Positions 19,641 through 30,986 of a DNA stretch of 64,000 bases are shown piece by piece (position 1 is the first letter of the stretch; every line of letters starts with the position of its first letter). The notes below the pieces were generated by a model, which searched no databases, was not told the DNA's origin, and saw only the letters and a program-made list of their open reading frames with translations. This stretch comes from Salvelinus alpinus. Lineage: Eukaryota; Chordata; Actinopteri; Salmoniformes; Salmonidae. The translations under genes were made by a program, and so were the position numbers. The stretch lies in contig NC_092092.1 of NCBI RefSeq assembly GCF_045679555.1, forward strand, positions 16,344,591 through 16,408,590, in the 5' to 3' direction.

Positions 19641-22078
19641 ACAAATGGCAACCTGATCCTTTAATAGTGCACTACTTTTGACCAGGGAATAGGGAGCCTA
19701 TTGACCAGGAAATAGGGAGCCGTTTGACCAGTGGACAGGGAGCCTATTGACCAGGGAATAGGGAGCCTTTTGACCAGTGGACAGGGAGCCGTTTGACCAG
19801 TGGACAGGGAGCCTTTTGACCAGGGAATAGGGAGCCGTTTGACCAGTGGACAGGGAGCCTTTTGACCAGTGGACAGGGAGCCTTTTGACCAGGGAATAGG
19901 GAGCCGTTTGACCAGTGGACAGGGAGCCGTTTGACCAGTGGACAGGGAGCCTTTTGACCAGTGGACAGGGAGCCTTTTGACCAGGGAATAGGGAGCCTAT
20001 TGACCAGGGAATAGGGAGCCTATTGACCAGGGAATAGGGAGCCGTTTGACCAGGGAATAGGGAGCCTTTTGACCATTGGATAGGGAGCCTTTTGACCATT
20101 GGATAGGGAGCCTTTTGACCAGGGAATAGGGAGCCTATTGACCAGGGAATAGGGAGCCTATTGACCAGGGAATAGGGAGCCGTTTGACCAGGGAATAGGG
20201 AGCCTTTTGACCATTGGATAGGGAGCCTTTTGACCATTGGATAGGGAGCCTTTTGACCAGGGAATAGGGAGCCTTTTGACCATTGGATAGGGAGCCTTTT
20301 GACTAGGGAATAGGGAGCCTTTTGACCAGGGAATAGGGAGCCTTTTGACTATTGGATAGGGAGCCTTTTGACCATTGGATAGGGAGCCTTTTGACCATTG
20401 GATAGGGAGCCTTTTGACCATTGGATAGGGAGCATTTTGACCAGGGAATAGGGAGCCGTTTGACCAGTGGATAGGGAGCCTTTTGACCAGGGAATAGGGA
20501 GCCTTTTGACCAGGGAATAGGGAGCCTTTTGACCAGGGAATAGGGAGCCTTTTGACCAGGGAATAGGGAGCCTTTTGACCAGGGAATATGGAGCCTTTTG
20601 ACCAGGGAATAGGGAGCCTTTTGACCAGGGAATAGGGAGCCTTTCGACGAGGGGATAGGGAGCCTTTTGACCAGTGGACAGGGAGCCTATTGACCAGGGA
20701 ACAGGGAGCCTTTTGACCCGGGAATAGGGAACCTTTTGACCAGGGAATAGGGAGCCTTTTGACCATTGGATAGGGAGCCTTTTGACCAGGGAACAGGGAG
20801 CCTTTTGACCATTGGATAGGGAGCCTTTTGACCAGGGAATAGGGAGCCTTTTGACCAGGGAATAGGGAGCCTTTTGACCAGGGAATAGGGAGCCTTTTGA
20901 CCAGGGAATAGGGAGCCTTTTGACCAGGGAATAGGGATTCTTTTGACCAGTGGATAGGGAGCATTTTGACCAGGGAATAGGGAGCCTTTTGACCAGGGAA
21001 TAGGGAGCCTTTTGACCAGTGGATAGGGAGCCTTTTGACCAGGGAATAGGGAGCCTTTTGACCAGGGAATAGGGAGCCTTTTGACCAGGGAATAGGGAGC
21101 CTTTTTGACCAGGGAATAGAGAGCCTTTTGACCAGGGAATAGGGAGCCTTTTGACCAGGGAATAGGGAGCCTTTTGACCAGGGAATAGGGAGCCTTTTGA
21201 CCAGGGAATAGGGAGCCTTTCGACGAGGGGATAGGGAGCCTTTTGACCAGTGGACAGGGAGCCTATTGACCAGGGAACAGGGAGCCTTTTGACCAGGGAA
21301 TAGGGAACCTTTTGACCAGGGAATAGGGAGCCTTTTGACCATTGGATAGGGAGCCTTTTGACCAGGGAACAGGGAGCCTTTTGACCATTGGATAGGGAGC
21401 CTTTTGACCAGGGAATAGGGAGCCTTTTGACCAGGGAATAGGGAGCCTTTTGACCAGGGAATAGGGAGCCTTTTGACCAGGGAATAGGGAGCCTTTTGAC
21501 CAGTGGATAGGGAGCATTTTGACCAGGGAATAGGGAGCATTTTGACCAGGGAATAGGGAGCATTTTGACCAGGGAATAGGGAGCCTTTTGACCAGGGAAT
21601 AGGGAGCCTTTTGACCAGGGAATAGGGAGCCTTTTGACCAGTGGATAGGGAGCCTTTTGACCAGGGAATAGGGAGCCTTTTGACCAGGGAATAGGGAACC
21701 TTTTGACCAGGGAATAGGGAGCCTTTTTGACCAGGGAATAGAGAGCCTTTTGACCAGGGAATAGGGAGCCTTTTGACCAGGGAATAGGGAGCCTTTTGAC
21801 CAGTGGACAGGGAGCCTTTTGACCAGGGAATAGGGAGCCTTTTGACCAGTAGACAGGGAGCCTTTTGACCAGGGAATAGGGAGCCTTTTGACCAGGGAAT
21901 AGGGAGCCTTTTGACCAGGGAATAGGGAGCCTTTTGACCAGGGAATAGGGAGCCTTTTGACCAGTGGATAGGGAGCCTTTTGACCAGTGGATAGGGATCA
22001 TTTTGACCAGTGGATAGGGAGCCTTTTGACCAGTGGATAGGGAGCCTTTTGACCAGGGAATGGGGAGCCTATTTCAAA
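19641..22078. repeat. 23-bp minisatellite, about 100 copies, within a MITE copy
   Basis: The unit is TTTTGACCAGGGAATAGGGA followed by GCC. Variants have CAGTGGACAGG, CATTGGATAGG or TATTGACC. The left flank, ACAAATGGCAACCTGATCCT then AATAGTGCACTACTTTTGAC, and the right flank, GGGAATGGGGAGCCTATTTC, are the two ends of the same MITE family as 16166-17230. Three units equal 69 bp, so the minus strand reads as a 23-residue repeat (LPIPWSKGSLFPGQKAPYSL) in all three phases. This is a property of unit length, not a gene. Confidence 0.96.
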
Positions 22079-22129
22079 AGCAACCAAAGGGAATAAACAC
22101 TGGAGACTGAAATAATGATTGCATGCACA

Positions 22130-22344
22130 TACAGTGGGGAGAACAAGTATTTGATACACTGCTGCAATAAAATGCAATTTTATTACTTAAAAATCATACA
22201 ATGTGATTTTCTGGATTTTTGTTTTAGATTCCGTCTCACAGTTGAAGTGTACCTATGATAAAAAATTACAGACCTCTACATGCTTTGTAAGTAGGAAAAC
22301 CTGCAAAATCGGCAGTGTGTCAAATACTTGTTCTCCCCACTGTA
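22130..22344. mobile_element. Tc1-type MITE, 215 bp
   Basis: Inverted ends TACAGTGGGGAGAACAAGTA and TACTTGTTCTCCCCACTGTA are perfect complements over 20 bp. The next bases (TTTGATACACTGC / GCAGTGTGTCAAA) continue the pairing. The interior is AT-rich and noncoding. Confidence 0.93.
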
Positions 22345-22427
22345 CATGGTTGTCACCTGGCCAGAGTAGAGAACAGAACCAGAACATGATTATTTGTTGG
22401 TGGTAGGGGGGGTGAAGAATAGATTAA

Positions 22428-23048
22428 AACTTCTTCGGGATCGGTGTCCCTTCTACGGGACGGTTGAGCTAACGTAGGCTAATGCGATTAGCATGAGGTT
22501 GTAAGTAACAAGAAAATTTCCCAGGACATAGACATATCTGATATTGGCAGAAAGCTTAAATTCTTGTTAATCTAATTACAGTGAAATAATACCATGCTAT
22601 TGTTTGAGGAGAGTGCACCATTTTGAACATGAAAAGTTATTCATAAACAAATTAGTCACATTTGGGCAGTCTTGATACAACATTTTGAACAGAAAATCAA
22701 TGGTTCATTGGATCAGTATAAAACTTTGCACACACACTGCTGCCATCTAGTGGCCAATATCTAAATTGAACCTGGGCTAGACAATACATTATGGCCTTTC
22801 TCTTGCATTTCAAAGATGGTACAAAAAAATACAAAAGAACAGTTTTTTTTCTTCTTTGTATTGTCTTTAACCTGATCTATTGTGTTACATTCTCCTACAT
22901 TCCTACATTTACACAATCTTCAAAGTGTTTCTTTTCGAATGGTACCAAGAATATGCATATCCTTGCTTCAGGGCCTGAGCTACAGGCAGTTAGATTTGGG
23001 TATGTTATTTTGGGCAAAGAAAAAAAAGGGACGGATCATTAAGAGGTT
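22428..23048 (+). mobile_element. Non-autonomous DNA transposon, about 620 bp
   Basis: Ends AACTTCTTCGGGATCGGTGT (then CCCTT) and AAGGGACGGATCATTAAGAG (then GTT) are imperfect inverted repeats. The flanks are near-duplicates: TTGTTGGTGGTAGG with GATTAAAAC before, and CTGTTGGTGGTAGG with GATTAAAAC after. A longer relative lies in reverse at 10828-11756. No protein is encoded. Confidence 0.75.
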
Positions 23049-23117
23049 TAAAACATCATGATTATCTGTTGGTGGTAGGAGTGAGAGGGTGAAGAGTAGA
23101 TTAAAACATCATGACAA

Positions 23118-25170
23118 CAGTCCTTGTGGACTGGCTGTGTCACTATGAAGAGGGGGGCTGCTCCACCTTGTGGACTGGCTGTGTCACTATGAACAGGGGG
23201 GCTGCTCCACCTTGTGGACTGGCTGTGTCACTATGAAGAGGGGGGCTGCTCCACCTTGTGGACTGGCTGTGTCACTATGAAGAGGGGGGCTGCTCCACCT
23301 TGTGGACTGGCTGTGTCACTATGAACAGGGGGGCTGCTCCACCTTGTGGACTGGCTGTCACTATGAAGAGGGGAGCTGCTCCACCTTGTGGACTGGCTGT
23401 GTCACTATGAAGAGGGGGGCTGCTCCACCTTGTGGACTGGCTGTGTCACTATGAACAGGGGGGCTGCTCCACCTTGTGGACTGGCTGTGTCACTATGAAG
23501 AGGGGGGCTGCTCCACCTTGTGGACTGGCTGTGTCACTATGAACAGGGGAGCTGCTCCACCTTGTGGACTGGCTGTGTCACTATGAAGAGGGGGGCTGCT
23601 CCACCTTGTGGACTGGCTGTGTCACTATGAACAGGGGGGCTGCTCCACCTTGTGGACTGGCTGTGTCACTATGAACAGGGGGGCTGCTCCACCTTGTGGA
23701 CTGGCTGTGTCACTATGAAGAGGGGGGCTGCTCCACCTTGTGGACTGGCTGTGTCACTATGAACAGGGGGGCTGCTCCACCTTGTGGACTGGCTGTGTCA
23801 CTATGAACAGGGGGGCTGCTCCACCTTGTGGACTGGCTGTGTCACTATGAACAGGGGGGCTGCTCCACCTTGTGGACTGGCTGTGTCACTATGAACAGGG
23901 GGGCTGCTCCACCTTGTGGACTGGCTGTGTCACTATGAACAGGGGGGCTGCTCCACCTTGTGGACTGGCTGTGTCACTATGAACAGGGGGGCTGCTCCAC
24001 CTTGTGGACTGGCTGTGTCACTATGAACAGGGGGGCTGCTCCACCTTGTGGACTGGCTGTGTCACTATGAACAGGGGGGCTGCTCCACCTTGTGGACTGG
24101 CTGTGTCACTATGAACAGGGGGGCTGCTCCACCTTGTGGACTGGCTGTGTCACTATGAACAGGGGGGCTGCTCCACCTTGTGGACTGGCTGTGTCACTAT
24201 GAACAGGGGGGCTGCTCCACCTTGTGGACTGGCTGTGTCACTATGAACAGGGGGGCTGCTCCACCTTGTGGACTGGCTGTGTCACTATGAACAGGGGGGC
24301 TGCTCCACCTTGTGGACTGGCTGTGTCACTATGAACAGGGGGGCTGCTCCACCTTGTGGACTGGCTGTGTCACTATGAACAGGGGGGCTGCTCCACCTTG
24401 TGGACTGGCTGTGTCACTATGAACAGGGGGGCTGCTCCACCTTGTGGACTGGCTGTGTCACTATGAACAGGGGGGCTGCTCCACCTTGTGGACTGGCTGT
24501 GTCACTATGAACAGGGGGGCTGCTCCACCTTGTGGACTGGCTGTGTCACTATGAACAGGGGGGCTGCTCCACCTTGTGGACTGGCTGTGTCACTATGAAC
24601 AGGGGGGCTGCTCCACCTTGTGGACTGGCTGTGTCACTATGAACAGGGGGGCTGCTCCACCTTGTGGACTGGCTGTGTCACTATGAACAGGGGGGCTGCT
24701 CCACCTTGTGGACTGGCTGTGTCACTATGAACAGGGGGGCTGCTCCACCTTGTGGACTGGCTGTGTCACTATGAACAGGGGGGCTACTCCACCTTGTGGA
24801 CTGGCTGTGTCACTATGAACAGGGGGGCTGCTCCACCTTGTGGACTGGCTGTGTCACTATGAACAGGGGGGCTGCTCCACCTTGTGGACTGGCTGTGTCA
24901 CTATGAACAGGGGGGCTGCTCCACCTTGTGGACTGGCTGTGTCACTATGAACAGGGGGGCTGCTCCACCTTGTGGACTGGCTGTGTCACTATGAACAGGG
25001 GGGCTGCTCCACCTTGTGGACTGGCTGTGTCACTATGAACAGGGGGGCTGCTCCACCTTGTGGACTGGCTGTGTCACTATGAACAGGGGGGCTGCTCCAC
25101 CTTGTGGACTGGCTGTGTCACTATGAACAGGGGGGCTGCTCCACCTTGTGGACTGGCTGTGTCACTATGT
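23118..25170. repeat. 44-bp minisatellite, about 47 copies
   Basis: The unit contains CACCTTGTGGACTGGCTGTG, TCACTATGAACAG and GGGGGGCTGCTC. The first fifteen units mix GAAGAG and GAACAG variants, one unit lacks GT (42 bp), and two have GGGGAGCTG. From about 23760 rightward some 32 units are the GAACAG type with a single visible change (GGGCTACTCC near 24785). Confidence 0.97.
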
Positions 25171-25632
25171 AAAAAAATATAAATAAAAAGTAAGTGCCTT
25201 CAGGAAGTATTCACACCCCTTGACTTTGTCTTACAGCCTGAATTTAAAATGGATTAAATTGAGATTTTGTGTCACTGGCCTACACACAATACACCATAAT
25301 GTCAAAGTGGAATTATGTTTTTGAAAAGTTGAAATGTCTTGAATTAATAAGTATTCAACCCCTTTGTCCAGCCTAAATAAGTTCAGGAGTCAAAATGTTG
25401 TTTAACATGATTTTTGAATAAACACCTCATCTCTGTACCCCACACATAAAATGATCTGTAAGATCCCTCAGTCGAGCAGTGAATTTCAAACACAGAATCA
25501 AACACAAAAACCAGAGAGGTTTTCCAATGCCTAGCAAAGAAGGGCACCTATTGGTAGATGGGTAAAGAAAATGCAGACATTGAATGTCCCCTAGAGCGTG
25601 GTGAAGTTATTAATGACACTTTGGATGGTGTA

Positions 25633-25985
25633 TCAATACATCCCGTCACTACACAGATACAGGCGTCCTTCCAAACTCAGTTGCCGGAGAGGAAGGAAAC
25701 CACTCATATATTTCACCATTAGGACAATGGTGACTTTAAAACAGTTACAGAGTTTAATGGCTGTGATAGGAGAACACTGTGGATGGATCAACAACATTGT
25801 AAGTCAATGTCAATACATCCCGTCACTACACAGATACAGGCGTCCTTCCAAACTCAGTTGCCGGAGAGGAAGGAAACCACTCATATATTTCACCATTAGG
25901 ACAATGGTGACTTTAAAACAGTTACAGAGTTTAATGGCTGTGATAGGAGAACACTGTGGATGGATCAACAACATTGTAAGTCCTC
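25633..25985. repeat. 177-bp tandem duplication inside the Tc1 relic
   Basis: TCAATACATCCCGTCACTAC begins at 25633 and again at 25810. The two copies are virtually identical through GGATGGATCAACAACATTGT. The near identity contrasts with the decay of the surrounding transposase, so the duplication is much younger than the element. Confidence 0.93.
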
Positions 25986-26040
25986 CACAATACTAATCTA
26001 ATTGACAGAGTGAAAACAAGGAAGCCTGCGCCACTCGTGA

Positions 26041-26265
26041 GAGGCTCCCGAGTGGCGCAGCGGTCTAAGGCACTGCATCTCAGTGCAAGAGGCGTCACTA
26101 CAGACTGTGGATCCATTCCAGTCTGTATCACAACCGGCCGTGATTGGGAGTCCCATAGGGCGGCGCACAATTAGCTCAGCGTCGTCCGGGTTTGGTCGTC
26201 ATTGCTAATAAGAATCTGCTCTTAACTCACTTGCCTAGTTAATTTAAGGTATTTTTTTTTTTTTT
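26041..26265 (+). mobile_element. tRNA-derived salmonid SINE
   Basis: The head, GAGTGGCGCAGCGGTCTAAG then GCACTGCATCTCAGTG, has a recognisable tRNA A-box. The B-box region (GGATCCATTCCAGTC) is decayed. The body has ACAACCGGCCGTGATTGGGA and AGGGCGGCGCACAATTAGCT, and the tail CTTGCCTAGTTAATTTAAGG runs into a T stretch. It is inserted in the Tc1 relic. The exact family is uncertain. Confidence 0.9.
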
Positions 26266-27335
26266 TTTAAATAGTCCAAAACATGCATCCTGTTTGCAAT
26301 AAGGCACTCAAGTAAAACAGCTTCAAATGTGGCAAAGAAATTAACTTTTAGTCCTGAATACAAAGCGTTATGTTCGGGGCAAACCCAACACAACACATCA
26401 GTACCACTCTTCATATTTTTCAAGCATGGTGTTGGCTGCATCATATTATGTGTATGCTTGTCATCGGCAAGGACTAGGGAGTTATTTAGGATAAAAACAA
26501 ATAGAATAGAGCTAAGCACAGACAAAATCCTAGAGGAAAACCAGGTCCAGTCTGCTTTCCAACAAATTCACCTTTCAGCAGGACAACAATCTAAAACACA
26601 AGGCCAAATATACACTGGAGTTGCTTACCAAGAAGACAGTGAATGTTCCTGAGTGGCCGAGTTACAGTTTGAACAAGACTTGAAAATGGCTGTCTAGCAA
26701 TGATCAACCACCACCTTGACAGAGATTGAAGAATTTTAAAAGAATAAAAATGGGCAAATATTGTACAATCCAGGTGTGCAAAGTTCTTAGAGACTTACCC
26801 AGAAAGAGTCACAGGTGTAATCGCTGTCAAAGGTGATTCTAACATGTGTTGACATACTTATGTAAATGAGATGTTTCTGTATTTTATTTTCAATACATTT
26901 GAAAAAAAATCGAAAAACACGCTTTCGCTTTGTCATTATGTGTCATTGTGTGTTATATGGGTGAGAAAAATTATCTATTGAATCCATTTTGAAAAGGCTG
27001 TAAGAACAAAATGTGGAATAAGTCAAGGGGTGTGATAATTTCTGAAGGCACTATATAAATATTTTGTACTTATAATTTAAGGCAATTGTGTTGCTCTAAA
27101 TGGCAGGAAATGGTTACAGGTGTTACAAGTTACAGGTGTTAAAAAATGCCAAAATCTGAGTCCAAAGTGGGGTGCTGCCCCCTTTCTGCTCACCACCACC
27201 TTGTTAAAAATACCTAGGGAAAACACTGCTTCTCTCTGCATCAACCTCTACAATCACTATGTTTAGAATAACCATATTTAGATAAACACCAAAATCTGTC
27301 ATGTACATAACCTGTCTCTCATTCATACTCTGTTC

Positions 27336-28914
27336 TACAGTCTAATGCTATTAACCTACAGTCTAATGCTATCAACCTACAGTCTAATGCTATCAACCTA
27401 CAGTCTAATGCTATCAACCTACAGTCTAATGCTATCAACCTACAGTCTAATGCTATCAACCTACAGTCTAATGCTATCAACCTACAGTCTAATGCTATCA
27501 ACCTTCAGTCTAATGCTATCAACCTACAGTCTAATGCTATCAACCTTCAGTCTAATGCTATCAACCTACAGTCTAATGCTATCAACCTACAGTCTAATGC
27601 TATCAACCTACAGTCTAATGCTATCAACCTACAGTCTAATGCTATCAACCTACAGTCTAATGCTATCAACCTTCAGTCTAATGCTATCAACCTACAGTCT
27701 AATGCTATCAACCTACAGTCTAATGCTATCAACCTACAGTCTAATGCTATCAACCTACAGTCTAATGCTATCAACCTACAGTCTAATGCTATCAACCTTC
27801 AGTCTAATGCTATCAACCTTCAGTCTAATGCTATCAACCTACAGTCTAATGCTATCAACCTACAGTCTAATGCTATCAACCTACAGTCTAATGCTATCAA
27901 CCTACAGTCTAATGCTATCAACCTTCAGTCTAATGCTATCAACCTACAGTCTAATGCTATCAACCTACAGTCTAATGCTATCAACCTTCAGTCTAATGCT
28001 ATCAACCTACAGTCTAATGCTATCAACCTACAGTCTAATGCTATCAACCTTCAGTCTAATGCTATCAACCTACAGTCTAATGCTATCAACCTACAGTCTA
28101 ATGCTATCAACCTACAGTCTAATGCTATCAACCTACAGTCTAATGCTATCAACCTTCAGTCTAATGCTATCAACCTACAGTCTAATGCTATCAACCTACA
28201 GTCTAATGCTATCAACCTTCAGTCTAATGCTATCAACCTACAGTCTAATGCTATCAACCTACAGTCTAATGCTATCAACCTACAGTCTAATGCTATCAAC
28301 CTTCAGTCTAATGCTATCAACCTACAGTCTAATGCTATCAACCTACAGTCTAATGCTATCAACCTTCAGTCTAATGCTATCAACCTACAGTCTAATGCTA
28401 TCAACCTACAGTCTAATGCTATCAACCTACAGTCTAATGCTATCAACCTTCAGTCTAATGCTATCAACCTACAGTCTAATGCTATCAACCTACAGTCTAA
28501 TGCTATCAACCTACAGTCTAATGCTATCAACCTACAGTCTAATGCTATCAACCTACAGTCTAATGCTATCAACCTACAGTCTAATGCTATCAACCTTCAG
28601 TCTAATGCTATCAACCTACAGTCTAATGCTATCAACCTACAGTCTAATGCTATCAACCTTCAGTCTAATGCTATCAACCTACAGTCTAATGCTATCAACC
28701 TACAGTCTAATGCTATCAACCTTCAGTCTAATGCTATCAACCTACAGTCTAATGCTATCAACCTACAGTCTAATGCTATCAACCTTCAGTCTAATGCTAT
28801 CAACCTACAGTCTAATGCTATCAACCTACAGTCTAATGCTATCAACCTACAGTCTAATGCTATCAACCTACAGTCTAATGCTATCAACCTACAGTCTAAT
28901 GCTATCAACCTTCG
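27336..28914. repeat. 21-bp minisatellite, about 75 copies
   Basis: The unit is TAATGCTATCAACCTACAGT plus C, with TTC replacing TAC in about a quarter of units. As 21 is divisible by three, the plus strand stays open for 564 codons as MLSTYSL or MLSTFSL heptads. No initiation context, splice sites or similarity supports translation. Confidence 0.97.
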
Positions 28915-29325
28915 GGATCAAGAGAGTGAGAGGAGGGGGACAGAGCGGAGGGGGACAGGGCGGAGGGGGACAGAGAACACGTGGCAAGGTTACTTTGAGT
29001 ACACGCTACATGCCAATGTGGCATTGGCATTCTGTATAGGATACAACAGAAGATGGCATGGACTACATAGTACACAACATCCCTAACCCATATTAAATAA
29101 CCATATCAGACGTAATATAATTATAGCTTTTAGAAAACAACTCTTATAAATGTCTATCAATTTAAGGAAAAACACGTTTGTACTTTTGTTGTCATTGTAT
29201 TCTTCCACCCAATCATCATAAGAGTGCACTTGAGTGCAATTAGCTTGCCAAAGAAACAGCTGTGGATATAAAACGGTGCTTCTCATCTTGTTTGTTTCTC
29301 TGTCGTCTCTGGTCCCTGCTGTAGT
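28915..29325. other. Spacer with three short G-rich repeats
   Basis: Near 28935-28977 there are three copies of a 16-bp unit with GGAGGGGGACAG. The rest is unremarkable, AT-rich towards 29100-29200, with no gene recognised. Confidence 0.45.
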
Positions 29326-29640
29326 TACAGTGTGGAGGAGCCTGGGTGGGTTGTCAGTTCTGTTGGAAGGGGGTGGAGGGGCCTGGGTGTGGGGTGTTAG
29401 GGTGGAGGTGGTGAAGCCAGCGGGGCTTGGGAGTGGTGGAGATGAGGGTGATGCTGCCTGGTTGGGGGCTGTTCTGTTGGGTCAGGGTGAATATAGGGTA
29501 TAGGTGGAGGTTATGGGGCCTGGGTAAAAGTTGTGTGTCTTGGGTGGATGCTGACGGGGCCTGGGTGGGGGGTGTTAGGGTGGAGGTTGGTGTGGAGGGG
29601 CCTGGGTGTTGGACCAGGGTGGTGCTGGTTAAGTGCTCAG
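29326..29640. repeat. Degenerate G-rich repeat
   Basis: Imperfect recurrences of GGGGCCTGGGTG, GGGGTGTTAGGGTGGAGG and related strings lie directly before the 35-bp array, whose unit shares the GTGTCCTGGGCCT string seen at 29645. It may be the progenitor or an eroded edge of that array. Confidence 0.6.
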
Positions 29641-29648
29641 TGCTGTGT

Positions 29649-30951
29649 CCTGGGCCTCAGAAGGTTGGGAGGGCGAGGGGTGTCCTGGGCCTCAGAAGGT
29701 TGGGAGGGCGAGGGGTGTCCTGGGCCTCAGAAGGTTGGGAGGGCGAGGGGTGTCCTGGGCCTCAGAAGGTTGGGAGGGCGAGGGGTGTCCTGGGCCTCAG
29801 AAGGTTGGGAGGGTGAGGGGTGTCCTGGGCCTCAGAAGGTTGGGAGGGCGAGGGGTGTCCTGGGCCTCAGAAGGTTGGGAGGGCGAGGGGTGTCCTGGGC
29901 CTCAGAAGGTTGGGAGGGCGAGGGGTATCCTGGGCCTCAGAAGTTTGGGAGGGCGAGGGGTGTCCTGGGCCTCAGAAGGTTGGGAGGGCGAGGGGTGTCC
30001 TGGGCCTCAGAAGGTTGGGAGGGCGAGGGGTGTCCTGGGCCTCAGAAGGTTGGGAGGGCGAGGGGTATCCTGGGCCTCAGAAGGTTGGGAGGGCGAGGGG
30101 TGTCCTGGGCCTCAGAAGGTTGGGAGGGCGAGGGGTATCCTGGGCCTCAGAAGGTTGGGAGGGCGAGGGGTATCCTGGGCCTCAGAAGGTTGGGAGGGCG
30201 AGGGGTGTCCTGGGCCTCAGAAGGTTGGGAGGGCGAGGGGTGTCCTGGGCCTCAGAAGGTTGGGAGGGCGAGGGGTGTCCTGGGCCTCAGAAGGTTGGGA
30301 GGGCGAGGGGTGTCCTGGGCCTCAGAAGGTTGGGAGGGCGAGGGGTGTCCTGGGCCTCAGAAGGTTGGGAGGGCGAGGGGTGTCCTGGGCCTCAGAAGGT
30401 TGGGAGGGCGAGGGGTGTCCTGGGCCTCAGAAGGTTGGGAGGGCGAGGGGTGTCCTGGGCCTCAGAAGGTTGGGAGGGCGAGGGGTATCCTGGGCCTCAG
30501 AAGGTTGGGAGGGGTGAGGGGTGTCCTGGGCCTCAGAAGGTTGGGAGGGTGAGGGGTGTCCTGGGCCTCAGAAGGTTGGGAGGGGTGAGGGGTGTCCTGG
30601 GCCTCAGAAGGTTTGGAGGGCGAGGGGTGTCCTGGGCCTCAGAAGGTTGGGAGGGCGAGGGGTGTCCTGGGCCTCAGAAGGTTGGGAGGGCGAGGGGTGT
30701 CCTGGGCCTCAGAAGGTTGGGAGGGTGAGGGGTGTCCTGGGCCTCAGAAGGTTGGGAGGGCGAGGGGTATCCTGGGCCTCAGAAGGTTGGGAGGGGTGAG
30801 GGGTGTCCTGGGCCTCAGAAGGTTGGGAGGGTGAGGGGTTTCCTGGGCCTCAGAAGGTTGGGAGGGGTGAGGGGTGTCCTGGGCCTCAGAAGGTTGGGAA
30901 GGTGAGGGGTGTCCTGGGCCTCAGAAGGTTGGGAGGGTGAGGGGTGTCCTG
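29649..30951. repeat. 35-bp G-rich minisatellite, about 37 copies, each a G-quadruplex motif
   Basis: The unit is CTGGGCCTCAGAAGGTTGGG followed by AGGGCGAGGGGTGTC. Reading from one unit to the next gives GGG-A-GGG-CGA-GGGG-TGTCCT-GGG, a canonical four-tract quadruplex with loops of 1, 3 and 6. CGAGGGG becomes TGAGGGG or an extra G appears mainly after 30510, so the right part is more varied. Long plus-strand frames are translations of this array. Confidence 0.97.
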
Positions 30952-30986
30952 TCACCTACACTCTACAGACACCACAGAGTTCTGAG

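Larger units (their letters stand above)
25191..27054 (+). mobile_element. Tc1-like transposon relic with nested SINE and internal duplication
   Basis: The left end, GTGCCTTCAGGAAGTATTCA then CACCCC, and the right end, GGGGTGTGATAATTTCTGAA then GGCAC, are inverted repeats. Transposase remnants include AFQQIHLSAGQQSK and LLTKKTVNVPEWPSYSLN (about 26610-26670), the latter equivalent to the region before the third catalytic residue. Stops and frameshifts abound. It holds a 177-bp tandem duplication (25633-25985) and a SINE (26041-26265). Confidence 0.87.

Noticed and set aside
19698..22001. Minus-strand open frames of 179-550 codons
   Set aside because: They result from a stop-free 23-bp unit read in three phases. 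The same residues repeat every 69 bp with no other domain.
26041..26115. tRNA gene
   Set aside because: A tRNA-like A-box is present, but the B-box is decayed, the cloverleaf cannot be closed and a SINE body and tail follow.
27345..29039. 564-codon plus-strand frame of seven-residue repeats
   Set aside because: It is the 21-bp array, where unit length divisible by three keeps the frame open. No start context or flanking coding sequence.
29390..29600. Telomere-like TTAGGG strings
   Set aside because: Only isolated GTTAGGGTGG occurrences within a G-rich degenerate repeat, with no TTAGGG tandem run.
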